64,000 nt of DNA, taken from Marchantia polymorpha subsp. ruderalis. Lineage: Eukaryota; Streptophyta; Marchantiopsida; Marchantiales; Marchantiaceae. Under the pieces are notes generated by a model. The model worked only from the letters and a program-made list of their open reading frames with translations, did not search any database and was not told where the DNA came from. The position numbers and the translations under genes are program-made. Below are positions 22,378 to 33,350 of this stretch, one piece after another; the first letter of the stretch is position 1; each line of letters begins with the position of its first letter. The stretch spans positions 30,568,501 to 30,632,500 of the forward strand of contig AP031352.1 in NCBI GenBank assembly GCA_037833965.1, in the 5' to 3' direction.

Positions 22378-23834
22378 ATTTCTTGCTCTCCCTGCACACA
22401 CAGACGCTCTTCCCTCCCGCTCGATCTCTCACAATCGCCGCTGCGCGTCGGCCGCTCAGACACTAACTGAAATTGCTCTCTCCTCCCTTGCGCGCTCAAT
22501 TTCTCTACTCTCAAACTCTCTGCAGGGTCCGTCAAGATCCTCGCGCAATTCGCCTCCGCGCGCCTGGTTGCTACGCACTCCTTCCTGCTCACTGATTCCT
22601 GCACTCTCTCCAACTCACTGAAGGTCTCTCCGCCCGATTGAGCTGCACGCTTCAAGCTCTGAAGCTGGAAAACTCAAAATCAAGAATGAGAGAATGAGAG
22701 TGGAGAGCAGACTTTTCTTCTCTGAAATCAAGATCGCACAACGCTCTTCGTAGGCAGTGGGTACAATCAAACTTGATTACGCAGCCGGCTATACGGCCTA
22801 ACGGTTCTCCCTCGCATGCTCGAATTCACGACTCCGCATAGCGCGCATTCGCATGCGTGAACGTTGAATTCTCCCGCCGCCATCGTCCGCCGACTCTGAG
22901 TTCGTCATCGCCGAGGGCTTCCGACCTCGAGTTCGCCGCGGTGGAGCTTACGCTCCGACTATGTTGTCTTTTCCCAACCTGCCCATCGCCGGAGGCGTAT
23001 CGCCGAAGGCGTACTCCTTCTCCGTCGGCGCCTTGCTGGAGGCGCACATCAAGTCGGCGTGAATTACGCCGACACGTACTTGTACAACTTCTTTTGTCCG
23101 TTCTGCCCCGCATATCGCCGACGGCGCGAATTATGCCGGCGCATCCGCCTGTCCGCGCCACGCCGGAGGCGTACATCAGGTCGGCGCTTCTCTTCCGCCG
23201 CACAGCCGCCGAAGGCGCTTCCGCCTCCGACTTGATCTCCTCTCATGAGCGCGTAGTTCCGCCGAAGGCGCATCGCCGAAGGCGTACGGGGGTCCTTCCC
23301 GAAGGTGAACCCTAGCGCAAACAGCGCATCGCCGGATGCGAGTTACCGATGCTCATAAGTTCCTCGTCCCTGATCCATCTCAGGCGTTCTTGGGCTCGTT
23401 AGAACGAGCATCGCGAGCTCTTTCCAATGAGACCTTAACCAAATAGAACTACCGTGAACCCTGATCATTATGAAGGTTTCTCTCCCGCGCCAACGGCGCA
23501 TCTCCGAAGGCGCACTCCTGGTCGGAAGCATTCAGAGGTCCTTGCCAGCTTCTGACGTCTTCAGCGACATCTCCTTCGGAAGTGTCTGTGCCGAAAGCGT
23601 ATCTTCCCTACGCGCTGGAGGCGCGTGGGTAAAGACACCTCAGCAAAGGAGATCTTGCCGAAGGCGCCGAAGGCGTTTGGCGCTGTTGCGCCCAACTCCG
23701 TGATTCTTCGTGACCCGCGATCTCCTCGATTCACTCTATTTAACGTACCATTTCCTAACTACAGACATTGCTTCGGTACTTCTTTTTCAAAATTGTTTAA
23801 ATTCTGCGAAAAAAACAAAAAGTGTGTTACCACA

Positions 23835-24212
23835 GAATGGAATAACTCTCGGTAATTAAAGAATTGATAAATTGGACATTAAAAATGGTCAGAAACAAAT
23901 CTCTCTACCAAAGAAATCTATGAATCAAACATTATAATGAAATTTTTTAAGAAGGTACAAGAAATGTGCATATGATGCATGCTTTAACTGCTCTGAAGAT
24001 TCAGGTGTTTTGCTATGCATCTCATGAATTCCCCAAATTTTGATATAAATGAAATAACTCTCGATAACTGAAGAATTGATAAATTGGATATTGAAAGTGA
24101 TAAGAAACAAAAATCTCTACCAAAAAAACTGATGAATCAAACATTGTAAGTGAAGAAAAATTTTTGAGCAGGTAGAGGAAATGCGCATATGATGCATGCA
24201 TGAATTCTCCAA
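23835..24212. repeat. Satellite continuation, two diverged 217-bp monomers
   Basis: Directly after the LTR, starting with the duplicated gaatg, the satellite landmarks return: 'aactctcggtaattaaag', 'aaattggacatt', 'gtgcatatgatgcatgc'. The monomers are degenerate with AT-rich changes, as at the other satellite edge. Confidence 0.9.
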
Positions 24213-24430
24213 GTCGCATTACTAAATCGCTACTCTAGCATTTACAAGCTTGGGAGAGAATTTATAATCCGAACAAGCACACATGCTTCATACAAAAAAT
24301 GCATTCTCTATCTAAACATCCGCATTGCAATGAACAAAGAGTCTGTCCTTATGAAATGAAGATACTATTGTCAATCCACTCAAATACTAGAAAGTTCATG
24401 AGAAACAATTTGCCATTATCAGTGTGGTTG
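24213..24430. other. Single-copy flank between satellite and inverted LTR structure
   Basis: About 220 bp with no repeat or coding signal that I can see. The last five bases, ggttg (24426-24430), are the candidate target duplication for the element starting at 24431. Its partner would lie beyond the window. Confidence 0.5.
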
Positions 24431-25351
24431 TGTAATAACCCACCAAAGGCTAAAACTGCAGTATGGTGGTAAAAAGATCGAACCCACAGGGACAGAGGCA
24501 ACACACAGAGTAAAAGTGTCACGTTTAACAGACTTTTGTAGAGTTTGAATTCTAGGCGACTGTCACTCCCAGAAATACTGCAGTGCTCGACTCGGAGGCT
24601 CGACTCGGAGGAGGATCTCAACTCGGAGGATGCTCGGAGGATGCACGGTACAGCGTGGTCACTCAACACACACACACACACACACACCTGAAACTGGCAA
24701 AAAGCACAACTCGGAGGTCGGTCAGGACCTCCGCTTCGGATTTCAGGAGGAAAGTGTCTCACAAGTTCACTCAGAGGTTCTGCAGGTAGTGCCTCCCACT
24801 CCGGCTTTTACTGCCCTTCCGCCAGGAACTAGCGGGGGTACCCGGACTGGACTTCCCACTTCGGAACGAAGCCTCTACATACGCCGTGGACGTCACCCTC
24901 GACTATCACACCAAACGCAGGGAGTGCAGACCCGACTGAGAACTTACTGAAAACACGATCCAGTAACACACACACAACCTGAATTACAAACCAAGGTTTA
25001 CACGAAGTAATGAAACTTCACATTGGCATTCAGGGGAAACTTCCCGTAGGAGTACAATCAGGATATGTCACTCGAAGGAGTAAGGGGGAACTGTTCAAGT
25101 ATCTAACTCGCAGCCGGCTCTGAGCATCAGAAATCACCCGCAGGTGCAGATCCGCACTACTCAAGTCTCTAACCGGGTGCTAGCTCTGAACATTCAGCCG
25201 AAGGCCTTCAACTACAACATACGGTAACTTCGCTATGCTGCAGCTTCTCTACGTGGTGCCAGGACCAAAATGCACAAACACGCTAAGAAAGTGAGTTCCT
25301 GATCTGCACTTCCGAAACTGGAAGAGTCCCAGGGCAAAACGCCTTGATCTA

Positions 25352-25358
25352 CTTTATA
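25352..25358 (-). promoter_or_regulatory. TATA box of type-B LTR (copy 2)
   Basis: TATAAAG on the minus strand, 34 bp downstream of the ORF stop. It shows that the ORF lies upstream of the LTR's own transcription start, that is, in U3. Confidence 0.65.
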
Positions 25359-25391
25359 CCCTCAAAAGATCCTAACTAGCACTACGCTATC

Positions 25392-27953
25392 CTATCTACT
25401 ACTCGCAGCATCTGCGCAAAACCAAACTACTCTACTGCACTCGGCTGATCCGGTGCTGCGCCTCCTGCGCGCCAGACTGCTCCGCTTACTGTCTCTACCT
25501 TGCCAGTCTTCCGACCGGCTGCGTAACCCCAGGCGTCGGAGCGCTGTGATGACTTCCGACTGCAAGTGCGCCATAGTGTCGCGCGCACCCGACAAGAAGG
25601 TTTCTAATTTTCTTGCCACTCGCCGCCGACTCCGACTGTCACCCTCCGTCAATGCCGCCGCCCGAAGCTCGAACTCCCTGAGTGTGATCCTCTCTTGAGC
25701 TGCCACCTCCCAATGGAGGTATCCTTTTAGACAACGAGTCACCTGTGTCGCCAACTCTCCTCGCGCCCTGCAGCTGCTCTCCACCTCTGCCAGCTGCATT
25801 TCTAATTCCGCACGTTGTGCCCTCAAATCCGAGCACTCGGATTGCAAGTTGCGCAACAACTCCTCATCCTCCTTGCGGGCTCTTTGACTTTCTTCTAAGG
25901 CGCGCGTCTGGCGCGTAAGCTCGGCTGCTAGGACTTGGTTTTGTCTCCGCTCCTCCTGCAATTCCGACTCGATCTTTGCCCGTATTAGCTTGGCATCCGC
26001 CTGACTTTTCGTCGCCGCATCCTCCCTCTGCTGCTGCAAGGCTTGGTATAGCTTCTGTGTGACCGCCAGGTGTTGTCGGAGGGCGGTGTTCCTATCCACA
26101 TATACTCCGCACCTAGAGGCCCACTTTGCCACCTTGCTCCTCGTCCTTCTCCTGATAGTTTCCACATAAGACTGCGGTTTTAAAGCACTTGCGTATTTGG
26201 ATGTCTTGCGATCCAGATATCGCAGGAGTGGAACTATCTGTTCGCACAGCACCCCTGTTGGCGTTTTCTGCACCGAATCCGCATCCTGCTCTTCCGAGCT
26301 CGTCTCATCCTCAGTCTCGAGGATTTCAGTCGCCACCGAGTCCCTTGGCGACTCCCTGGAACTGTGGCGCGCAGCAGCTTCCGCTGCGACTGCTGCTCCA
26401 CTGCCTGCTAAAATATCCAGGGCAGTGGGAGATCCCACTGCTTGAGCCACTGTTCCGGCTCGATCTTCGGTTTCTGAAGGGGTCGACGCCGCAGTGACTC
26501 TTGTCACTCTTGCACCGCCCGCTTCTGCTGCCTGTCCTTCCGGCGCAATCTGCGCGGAAGGTGTCCTCGCTGAAGGTGCGTCCGCCGAAGGCGTCCGCAC
26601 ACTGGTCGTTGGCCCCATCCGTCTCGCAGTCGGCGAATCCGGCCGACTCTCTGTTGTCTGACTCGCAGTCGGCCGACCAGCAGTTGTCCGACTGGGAGTC
26701 GGATACACCCTGCGCGTCTTGACTCCACTTGGCCTGCTTGCTGGTGGCGTTTTCCCAGAAGTGCCTTCCGCCGAAGACGACCCTCTGAGGATTTTTGGCT
26801 CGTCAGCCAAACTCTCTTCTGCTTCCGGCCTGCTGTACGGTTCAACGCGCCGTTCAGTTGGCCTTCCTTCCGCTTGTCGGCCTTCAGTCATCCGACTCGC
26901 AGTCGGCCGACTGTCAGTCCGTTCATCTCCTCCCGAAGGCCGTGGTGCCTTCTGTGCAGAGGTATCTGCCGTCTTCCCTAGAATCTGAGCGATTATCTCC
27001 TCCTGTGTGAGATTCCGCCGGGTCGGAGTTCGCCCGGTCTCCTCAGTACCAGTTGGCATTTTGCGTGCCCTCTGTTTTGGTCGACTGTGAGGCTCGGGGG
27101 TGGGCCGACCACGAGTCGGCGCAGCTGGCACTTCCGGCTGCCTGTCCTCAGGTCTCTCATCCCACTTCCGCTTTCGCGGAATGCGCTCACTTCGACGTTC
27201 TTCTGCTGCTCTTGCTGGAGCCGGAGCCGGAGCTGGAGGCGTACTGGCAGGTTCCTCGTCCGGATCCGTGTCTACTTCGGCCTCCCTTGAATATCTACCT
27301 GGATTGTTCCGGGTCAGTTGCGGAAACCGTGTTTTCTCAGCATTTGTCAAACATCCCATCGCCCGATAAAACACGATCAAGTAAGGCGAGAGATGATTGA
27401 GGGTTCCTCCTTTGTCTTCTTGCGCATGTTGGCGCGTCACCTTCCACAGGAGCCGTGCCCAATGCACTGGAGCTCCTGACAACACTAGCTCCACAAATTC
27501 TACCTGCCAACCATGCATGTAAGCGGTCTTGGTCGGCTGCAATATTTGCAGCAATGCAGTCGCGACATTTCTCCGCAATCGATCTTTGTAATACCGTGTC
27601 CGGAAACCGTTCTTGGGATGCCTGGCAACTTTGAAGAGCTCATTGTAGGAGACTTCTTCCTCCTGGGACACCTTCACGCTATCGGCCTCGAAGAGGAGGT
27701 CCCCTTCCTCGCCGGCACACCTGCCCAACACCTGCGCCCAGTTGCAAATGTCCCATCTCTCTGGGTGTGGGTGGAATCCGCGAGAGGGCTTGTGTCTCTC
27801 CTGCAGATACTCGCGCACCATCTCCGGACATGTCAAGTTCCACCCCCATAGGAGAAAATCAAGCTTCAGCCTCAGCAGCACATCTTGAAATGCGCGTAGA
27901 CCGATCTGCGGCACCCTGAGTGGAGACACTCGCAGCTGGGGAACCTTCGACAT
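25392..27953 (-). CDS. Type-B LTR-encoded protein, conserved N-terminal domain plus coiled coil (function unknown)
   Basis: 853 residues from the first in-frame ATG (M-S-K-V-P-Q). The frame is open upstream to about 28241, but without an ATG. Residues about 1-190 form a compact domain shared with the type-A proteins: L-D-F-L-L-W-G-W-N, M-V-R-E, W-A-Q-V-L-G-R-C-A-G, Y-K-D-R, G-T-L-N-H-L-S-P. It faintly recalls plant 'putative transposon protein' domains (low confidence). About 190-540 is a disordered Pro/Ser/Thr/Arg-rich stretch with repeated R-P-T-A-S. Then come the motif A-L-D-I-L-A, an acidic block A-T-E-I-L-E-T-E-D-E, L-L-R-Y-L-D-R-K, about 180 residues of coiled coil, and a conserved end G-D-S-R-S-R-R. 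No catalytic, RT or integrase motif is present. It lies fully inside U3 of the LTR. Confidence 0.8.
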   Translation of the reverse strand: MSKVPQLRVSPLRVPQIGLRAFQDVLLRLKLDFLLWGWNLTCPEMVREYLQERHKPSRGFHPHPERWDICNWAQVLGRCAGEEGDLLFEADSVKVSQEEEVSYNELFKVARHPKNGFRTRYYKDRLRRNVATALLQILQPTKTAYMHGWQVEFVELVLSGAPVHWARLLWKVTRQHAQEDKGGTLNHLSPYLIVFYRAMGCLTNAEKTRFPQLTRNNPGRYSREAEVDTDPDEEPASTPPAPAPAPARAAEERRSERIPRKRKWDERPEDRQPEVPAAPTRGRPTPEPHSRPKQRARKMPTGTEETGRTPTRRNLTQEEIIAQILGKTADTSAQKAPRPSGGDERTDSRPTASRMTEGRQAEGRPTERRVEPYSRPEAEESLADEPKILRGSSSAEGTSGKTPPASRPSGVKTRRVYPTPSRTTAGRPTASQTTESRPDSPTARRMGPTTSVRTPSADAPSARTPSAQIAPEGQAAEAGGARVTRVTAASTPSETEDRAGTVAQAVGSPTALDILAGSGAAVAAEAAARHSSRESPRDSVATEILETEDETSSEEQDADSVQKTPTGVLCEQIVPLLRYLDRKTSKYASALKPQSYVETIRRRTRSKVAKWASRCGVYVDRNTALRQHLAVTQKLYQALQQQREDAATKSQADAKLIRAKIESELQEERRQNQVLAAELTRQTRALEESQRARKEDEELLRNLQSECSDLRAQRAELEMQLAEVESSCRARGELATQVTRCLKGYLHWEVAAQERITLREFELRAAALTEGDSRSRRRVARKLETFLSGARDTMAHLQSEVITALRRLGLRSRSEDWQGRDSKRSSLARRRRSTGSAECSRVVWFCADAASSR

Positions 27954-29312
27954 TGCGTTGCCTGCACACACAAACGTTCTCCCTTTCGCTCGCTCTCTCA
28001 CAATCGCCACTGCGCGTCGGCCGCTCAAGCACTGACTGCTCACTCTCTCTGCGCTCAAGCTCAAGATCGCTACTCGCAATTCTCTCCAAGGTCTGCCAAG
28101 ATCCTTGCGCAACTCGTCTCCGCACTCTCTACTCTCACTGCAGGTCGCTCCGCCCTTGCGCGTAATCTTGGAAACTGGAAATCGCAAAGTCAAGAATGAG
28201 AGAATGAGACTGGAGCGCAGTCTTTTCTTCTCCGATTTCAAGAACGTCCAACGTTCTTACTGGTTACAACGTACGCAGCCGGCTATACGGCTTAATGGTT
28301 TGCCCTTTGCATGTGCGAATTCACGTCTCCGCACTGCGCGTATTCGCATGCGTAAATGTTGAATTCTCCCGCCGCCGCCACCTTCCGGACTCGAGTCCGC
28401 TGCAGGGTATACGTCGGCCCTGTTGTCTTTTCCTAACCCGTCCCTCACCGGAGGCGTGTCGCCGCTGGTGCGTTCATTATCCGTCGGCGCCTTGCTGGAG
28501 GCGCACATCTAGTCGGAGCGAATTACGCCGGCGCGCAGTCGTGCCGCTTATTTTGTCCTTTATGCCTCGTCCGTTGCTGCCGGCGCATATCCGCCAGCGC
28601 AACTCATGCCAGCGCATCCGGCGGTCAGCGCCACGCCGGAGGCGTACATCCGACCGGCGCTTTTCTTCCATGAACAGCCGCCAAAGGCGCTTCCTACTCT
28701 GAGTTGGTTTCCTCCTATGAGCGCGTGATTCCGCAGAAGGCGCATCGCCGAGGGCGTACGGGAATCCTTTCCGGCTGTGAACCCTAGCGCGAACGGCGCA
28801 TGTCCGGCTACGAGTTTTCCGACGCTCATAACTTCTCCGTCCCTGATCCATCTCCAACGCTCTTGGGCTCGTTAGAACAAGCGTCTCGAGCTCTTTCTAA
28901 TGCAACTTCAACCAACTGGATCTACCGTGTATCCCGATCGTTATGAAGGTTTTCCCTTTCCGCGCTAGCGGCGCTTCGCCGAAGGCGCACTCATGGTCGG
29001 ACGCCTTTAGAGGTCCGGGCCCTTCTCCTGACGTCTTTAGCAAAACCTCCTCCTGAGGTGTCTGCGCCGGAAGCGTAGCTTCCTTATACGCTGGAGGCGC
29101 GTGAGTAGAGACACCTCAAAAAGGAGCTTTTGCCGAAGGCGCCGAAGACGTTGGCGTTGGTACATCCGACTACGTGATTCTTTGTGCCCTCGTGACGATC
29201 TCATCAATCCACTCTATTTAGCGTACCCTTCTCTAGCTACAAACACTACTTTGGTACTAGTTTTCTAAAATTGTTTAAATTCTGCAAAAAAAACAAAAAG
29301 TGTGTTACCACA

Positions 29313-29841
29313 ATAGCTCTGGGTCAGCAGCGGAAACCGTGTCCGCTCTGAATTTGTCAAACATCCCATCGCCCGATAAAACACAATCAAGTAAGGCGAA
29401 AGATGATTGAGGGTTCCTCCTCTCTCTTCTTGCGCATGTTGGCGCGTCACCTTCCACAGGAGCCGTGCCCAATGCACTGGAGCTCCTGACAACACTAGCT
29501 CCACAAATTCTACCTGCCAACCATGCATGTAAGCGGTCTTGGTCGGCTGCAATATCTGCAGCAATGCAGTCGCGACATTTCTCCGCAATCAATCTTTGTA
29601 ATCCCGTGTCCGGAAACCGTTCTTGGGATGCCTGGCAACTTTGAAGAGCTCATTGTAGGAGATTTCTTCCTCCTGGGACACCTTCACGCTATCGGCCTCG
29701 AAGAGGAGATCCCCTTCCTCGCCGGCACACCTGCCCAACACCTGCGCCCAGTTACAAATGTCCCATCTTTCTGGATGTGGACGGAATCCGCGTGAGGGCT
29801 TGTGTCTCTCCTGCAGATACTCGCGCACCATCTCCAGACAT
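29313..29841 (-). pseudogene. Fragment of type-B LTR ORF (left arm of fold-back)
   Basis: The minus strand encodes part of the N-terminal domain (from M-V-R-E-Y-L-Q to R-F-P-L-L-T), interrupted by a TGA where other copies read R (D-Y-K-D-stop-L-R-R-N). It abuts the LTR start at 29312 on one side and a fragment of LTR 5' sequence on the other. It is an exact-looking inverted copy of 30227-30754, including the nonsense codon. Confidence 0.85.
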
Positions 29842-29922
29842 GTTTGTAGTTAGAAAAGGGTACGTTAAATAGAGTGGATTGATGAGATCGTCACGAGGAC
29901 ACGAAGATTCACGTAGTCGGAT

Positions 29923-30145
29923 GCATTTCAGAGTGCGTCCGACCATGAGTGCGCTTCGCCGAAGGCGCACTCATGGTCGGACGCCTTTAGAGGTCCGGGC
30001 CCTTCTCCTGACGTCTTTAGCAAAACCTCCTCCTGAGGTGTCTGCGCCGGAAGCGTAGCTTCCTTATACGCTGGAGGCGCGTGAGTAGAGACACCTCAGA
30101 AAAGGAGCTTTTGCCGAAGGCGCCGATGACATTGGCGTTGGTACA
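29923..30145. other. Unpaired centre of the giant palindrome
   Basis: A roughly 220-bp loop between the arms, made of type-B LTR leader sequence (minus orientation, like 28970-29180). It contains its own perfect hairpin with 20-bp arms (29935-29954 and 29965-29984). Confidence 0.75.
29935..29984. repeat. Perfect 20-bp-arm hairpin at palindrome centre
   Basis: gcgtccgaccatgagtgcgc and its exact reverse complement are separated by ttcgccgaag. The right arm is normal LTR-B sequence (compare about 28990-29010). The left arm is the extra copy, marking the inversion junction. Confidence 0.85.
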
Positions 30146-30226
30146 TCCGACTACGTGAATCTTCGTGTCCTCGTGACGATCTCATCAATCCACTCTATTT
30201 AACGTACCCTTTTCTAACTACAAACA

Positions 30227-30754
30227 TGTCTGGAGATGGTGCGCGAGTATCTGCAGGAGAGACACAAGCCCTCACGCGGATTCCGTCCACATCCAGAAAG
30301 ATGGGACATTTGTAACTGGGCGCAGGTGTTGGGCAGGTGTGCCGGCGAGGAAGGGGATCTCCTCTTCGAGGCCGATAGCGTGAAGGTGTCCCAGGAGGAA
30401 GAAATCTCCTACAATGAGCTCTTCAAAGTTGCCAGGCATCCCAAGAACGGTTTCCGGACACGGGATTACAAAGATTGATTGCGGAGAAATGTCGCGACTG
30501 CATTGCTGCAGATATTGCAGCCGACCAAGACCGCTTACATGCATGGTTGGCAGGTAGAATTTGTGGAGCTAGTGTTGTCAGGAGCTCCAGTGCATTGGGC
30601 ACGGCTCCTGTGGAAGGTGACGCGCCAACATGCGCAAGAAGAGAGAGGAGGAACCCTCAATCATCTTTCGCCTTACTTGATTGTGTTTTATCGGGCGATG
30701 GGATGTTTGACAAATTCAGAGCGGACACGGTTTCCGCTGCTGACCCAGAGCTAT
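30227..30754 (+). pseudogene. Fragment of type-B LTR ORF (right arm of fold-back)
   Basis: Plus-strand mirror of 29313-29841, encoding the N-terminal domain fragment with the same TGA at about 30476. It is truncated at R-F-P-L-L-T-Q by the start of the plus-strand LTR at 30755. Confidence 0.85.
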
Positions 30755-31522
30755 TGTGGTAACACACTTTTTGTTTTTTTTGCAGAATTTAAACAATTTT
30801 AGAAAACTAGTACCAAAGTAGTGTTTGTAGCTAGAGAAGGGTACGCTAAATAGAGTGGATTGATGAGATCGTCACGAGGGCACAAAGAATCACGTAGTCG
30901 GATGTACCAACGCCAACGTCTTCGGCGCCTTCGGCAAAAGCTCCTTTTTGAGGTGTCTCTACTCACGCGCCTCCAGCGTATAAGGAAGCTACGCTTCCGG
31001 CGCAGACACCTCAGGAGGAGGTTTTGCTAAAGACGTCAGGAGAAGGGCCCGGACCTCTAAAGGCGTCCGACCATGAGTGCGCCTTCGGCGAAGCGCCGCT
31101 AGCGCGGAAAGGGAAAACCTTCATAACGATCGGGATACACGGTAGATCCAGTTGGTTGAAGTTGCCTTAGAAAGAGCGCGGGACGCTCGTTCTAACGAGT
31201 CCAAGAGCGTCGGAGATGGATCAGGAATGGAGAAGTTATGAGCGTCGGAAAACTCGTAGCCGGACATGCGCCGTTCGCGCTAGGGTTCACAGCCGGAAAG
31301 GATTCCCGTACGCCCTCGGCGATGCGCCTTCGGTGGAATCACGCGCTCATAGGAGGGAACCCACTCAGAGTCGGAAGCGCCTTTGGCGGCGGTCCATGGA
31401 AGGAAAGCGCCGGTCGGATGTACGTCTCCGACGAGGCGCTGACAGTCGGATGCGCTGGCGGATATGCGCCGGCAGCAACGGACGAGGCATAAAGGACAAA
31501 ATAGGCGGTACGACTGCGCGCC
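30755..31522 (+). mobile_element. Type-B LTR (plus), right half of the inverted pair, 5' part
   Basis: It starts TGTGGTAACACACTTTTTG and mirrors the 29312 end of the left LTR. It contains the palindrome-rich leader and is interrupted at 31523 by the gypsy element. The sequence continues at 58704 after the gcgcc duplication (31518-31522 and 58699-58703). Confidence 0.9.
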
Positions 31523-32104
31523 TGTGGTACCCCACTTTTGGCAATTTTGAGGAAATTAAAACATTTTTGGAAAACTGTACCCTGGCAGCATTGTAAATAG
31601 CCTTCGGTACATCAAAACAGAGTGAATCCGGAAGATCGCGGGGATTCTCGAGGGATCTTGTAGAATCTGGGATTTGGGGTGCCGCAGTAAGGTCAGGCAC
31701 CACCCTCCCTGCGAGCTCTGCAGTTAGGATCTCTACGGCGCAAGGCGCAAAACCCGCCTTCGGAGGTTGCGTCCGCGGCTGTAGGGAAACCCTCACTAAT
31801 TAGGTCAACCCTCGGGCGCCTTGACCAAGTTAGGATCCCGTTGGAAAGAGCTCGACGCACTGATTCCAACGAGCCCAAGAACGCTTGGAACGGACGAGGA
31901 CTTAGGGAGTTATCGCTACTGGAAGAAACGGAGGCGGTCGCCTACGGCGGAAGGAGTTCGCCATCGGCGCGAATTCCGCCTACGCGGAAGGGGGAATCAA
32001 GTTTTGTCCTATGCGCGGACGAAGGCGTTCGCCTGTGCACAGGCGAAGTAGGGTTAGGGAAGGCGCGAAGTCCGCCTACGCACAGGCGTTCGCCTGTGCA
32101 CAGG
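31523..32104 (+). mobile_element. 5' LTR of gypsy element, piece 1
   Basis: It starts TGTGGTACCCCACTTTTGGC, identical to the start of the 3' LTR at 53476. It is interrupted after the acagg target (32100-32104) by a solo LTR. Confidence 0.93.
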
Positions 32105-33350
32105 TGTGGTACCCCACTTTTGGCAATTTTGAGGAAATTAAAACATTTTTGGAAAACTGTACCCTGGCAGCATTGTAAATAGCCTCCGGTACATCAAAAC
32201 AGAGTGAATCCGGAAGATCGCGGGGATTCTCGAGGGATCTTGTAGAATCTGGGATTTGGGGTGCAGCAGTAAGGACAGGCACCACCCTCCTTGCGAGCTC
32301 CGCAGTTAGGATCTCTACGGCGCAAGGCGCAAAACCCGCCTTCGGAGGTTGCGTCCGCGGCTGTAGGGAAACCCTCCATAATTAGGTCAACCCTCGGGCG
32401 CCTTGACCAAGTTAGGATCCCGTTGGAAAGAGCTCGACGCGCTGATTCCAACGAGCCCAAGAACGCTTGGAACGGACGAGGACTTAGGGAGTTATCGCTA
32501 CTGGAAGAAACGGAGGCGGTCGCCTACGGCGGAAGGAGTTCGCCACTGGCGCGAATTCCGCCTACGCGGAAGGGGGAATCAAGTTTTGTCCTATGCGCGG
32601 GCGAAGGCGCTCGCCTGTGCACAGGCGAAGTAGGGTTAGGGAAGGCGCGAAGTCCGCCTACGCACAGGCGTTCGCCTGTGCACAGGCACTTCGGCGTCGG
32701 CGGAAAATCCGCCTTGGGCCCTAGAAATGCGCCTTGTGAGGTAGAAAGTGTACGGCGCCTTCCGCGCCAGCGCAGCGCCGCGTACGTCGGAAGACCGCCA
32801 GAGTAATCCAATCGGTACGGACCGTGCGGACGGCACGGGTGGATGCGCTCTTGGACGGACGGAGTTGCGGCGGCGGAAGCGCCGACGGAGAGACAAGGAA
32901 CGGACAGACTGGACGGAGACGGCTGACCACGGTCAACGCCTTCCGCGCCAGCGCAGCGCCGCGGACGGAATTCGCCTGCGCACAGGCGAACGCCTGTGCA
33001 CAGGAGGATGCTCAAGTTCCGCGCCGGCGGAGAATCCGCCGAAGCTCCTGCCTGCGCACAGGCAGGAGTTGAATTTTTGTCCGACATGCGGACACACGCG
33101 TCAAGGCAGAGGGAGGTTGGCCGAGGGGCGGTACGAACAAGTGTACCGCGCAAGGCGGAAAACTCGCCTTCGGCGCTACGCCCGCATGTCCGCAGGGTGA
33201 CACGCTCGCGGAGTTCAAATCCGCCAATTCGAGCGTGAGAGTTTAACCGACGACGGCGGAGCGTGAAGCCGCGCGTGAGAGCGAAGACCGTTCCAGCGTA
33301 CAGCCGGCGCGGCCATCAAGTGAGACGTTCTTCACGACCAAGAGCCGACC

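Larger units (their letters stand above)
16407..23834 (-). mobile_element. Type-B solo LTR (minus), inserted in the satellite, with nested type-C LTR
   Basis: On the minus strand it starts TGTGGTAACACACTTTTTG (complement of 23834 downward) and ends GGGTTATTACA (complement at 16407). It is flanked by the 5-bp duplication gaatg (16402-16406 and 23835-23839), and the satellite continues on both sides. No gag-pol or second LTR is present, so this is a solo LTR. Removing the nested 17447-19799 insertion leaves about 5.07 kb. It holds a decayed copy of the LTR-encoded protein and, downstream of it, the TATA box at 17408-17414 (minus). Confidence 0.9.
24431..29312 (-). mobile_element. Type-B LTR (minus), left half of a giant inverted LTR pair
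   Basis: On the minus strand it starts TGTGGTAACACACTTTTTG (complement at 29312) and ends GGGTTATTACA (complement at 24431), 4882 bp. The left flank ggttg is not repeated after 29312, where atagc and an ORF fragment follow. It is therefore not a simple solo insertion. It faces a plus-strand type-B LTR starting at 30755. It has a short U3 leader rich in small palindromes (about 28300-29200), an intact ORF (25392-27953), a TATA box 34 bp after the stop (25352-25358), and R-U5 with a CA microsatellite. Confidence 0.9.

Noticed and set aside
29313-30754. Interpreting 24431-62192 as one ordinary element with LTRs at both ends
   Set aside because: The LTRs are inverted relative to each other and the DNA between them has no PBS, gag, pol or PPT.
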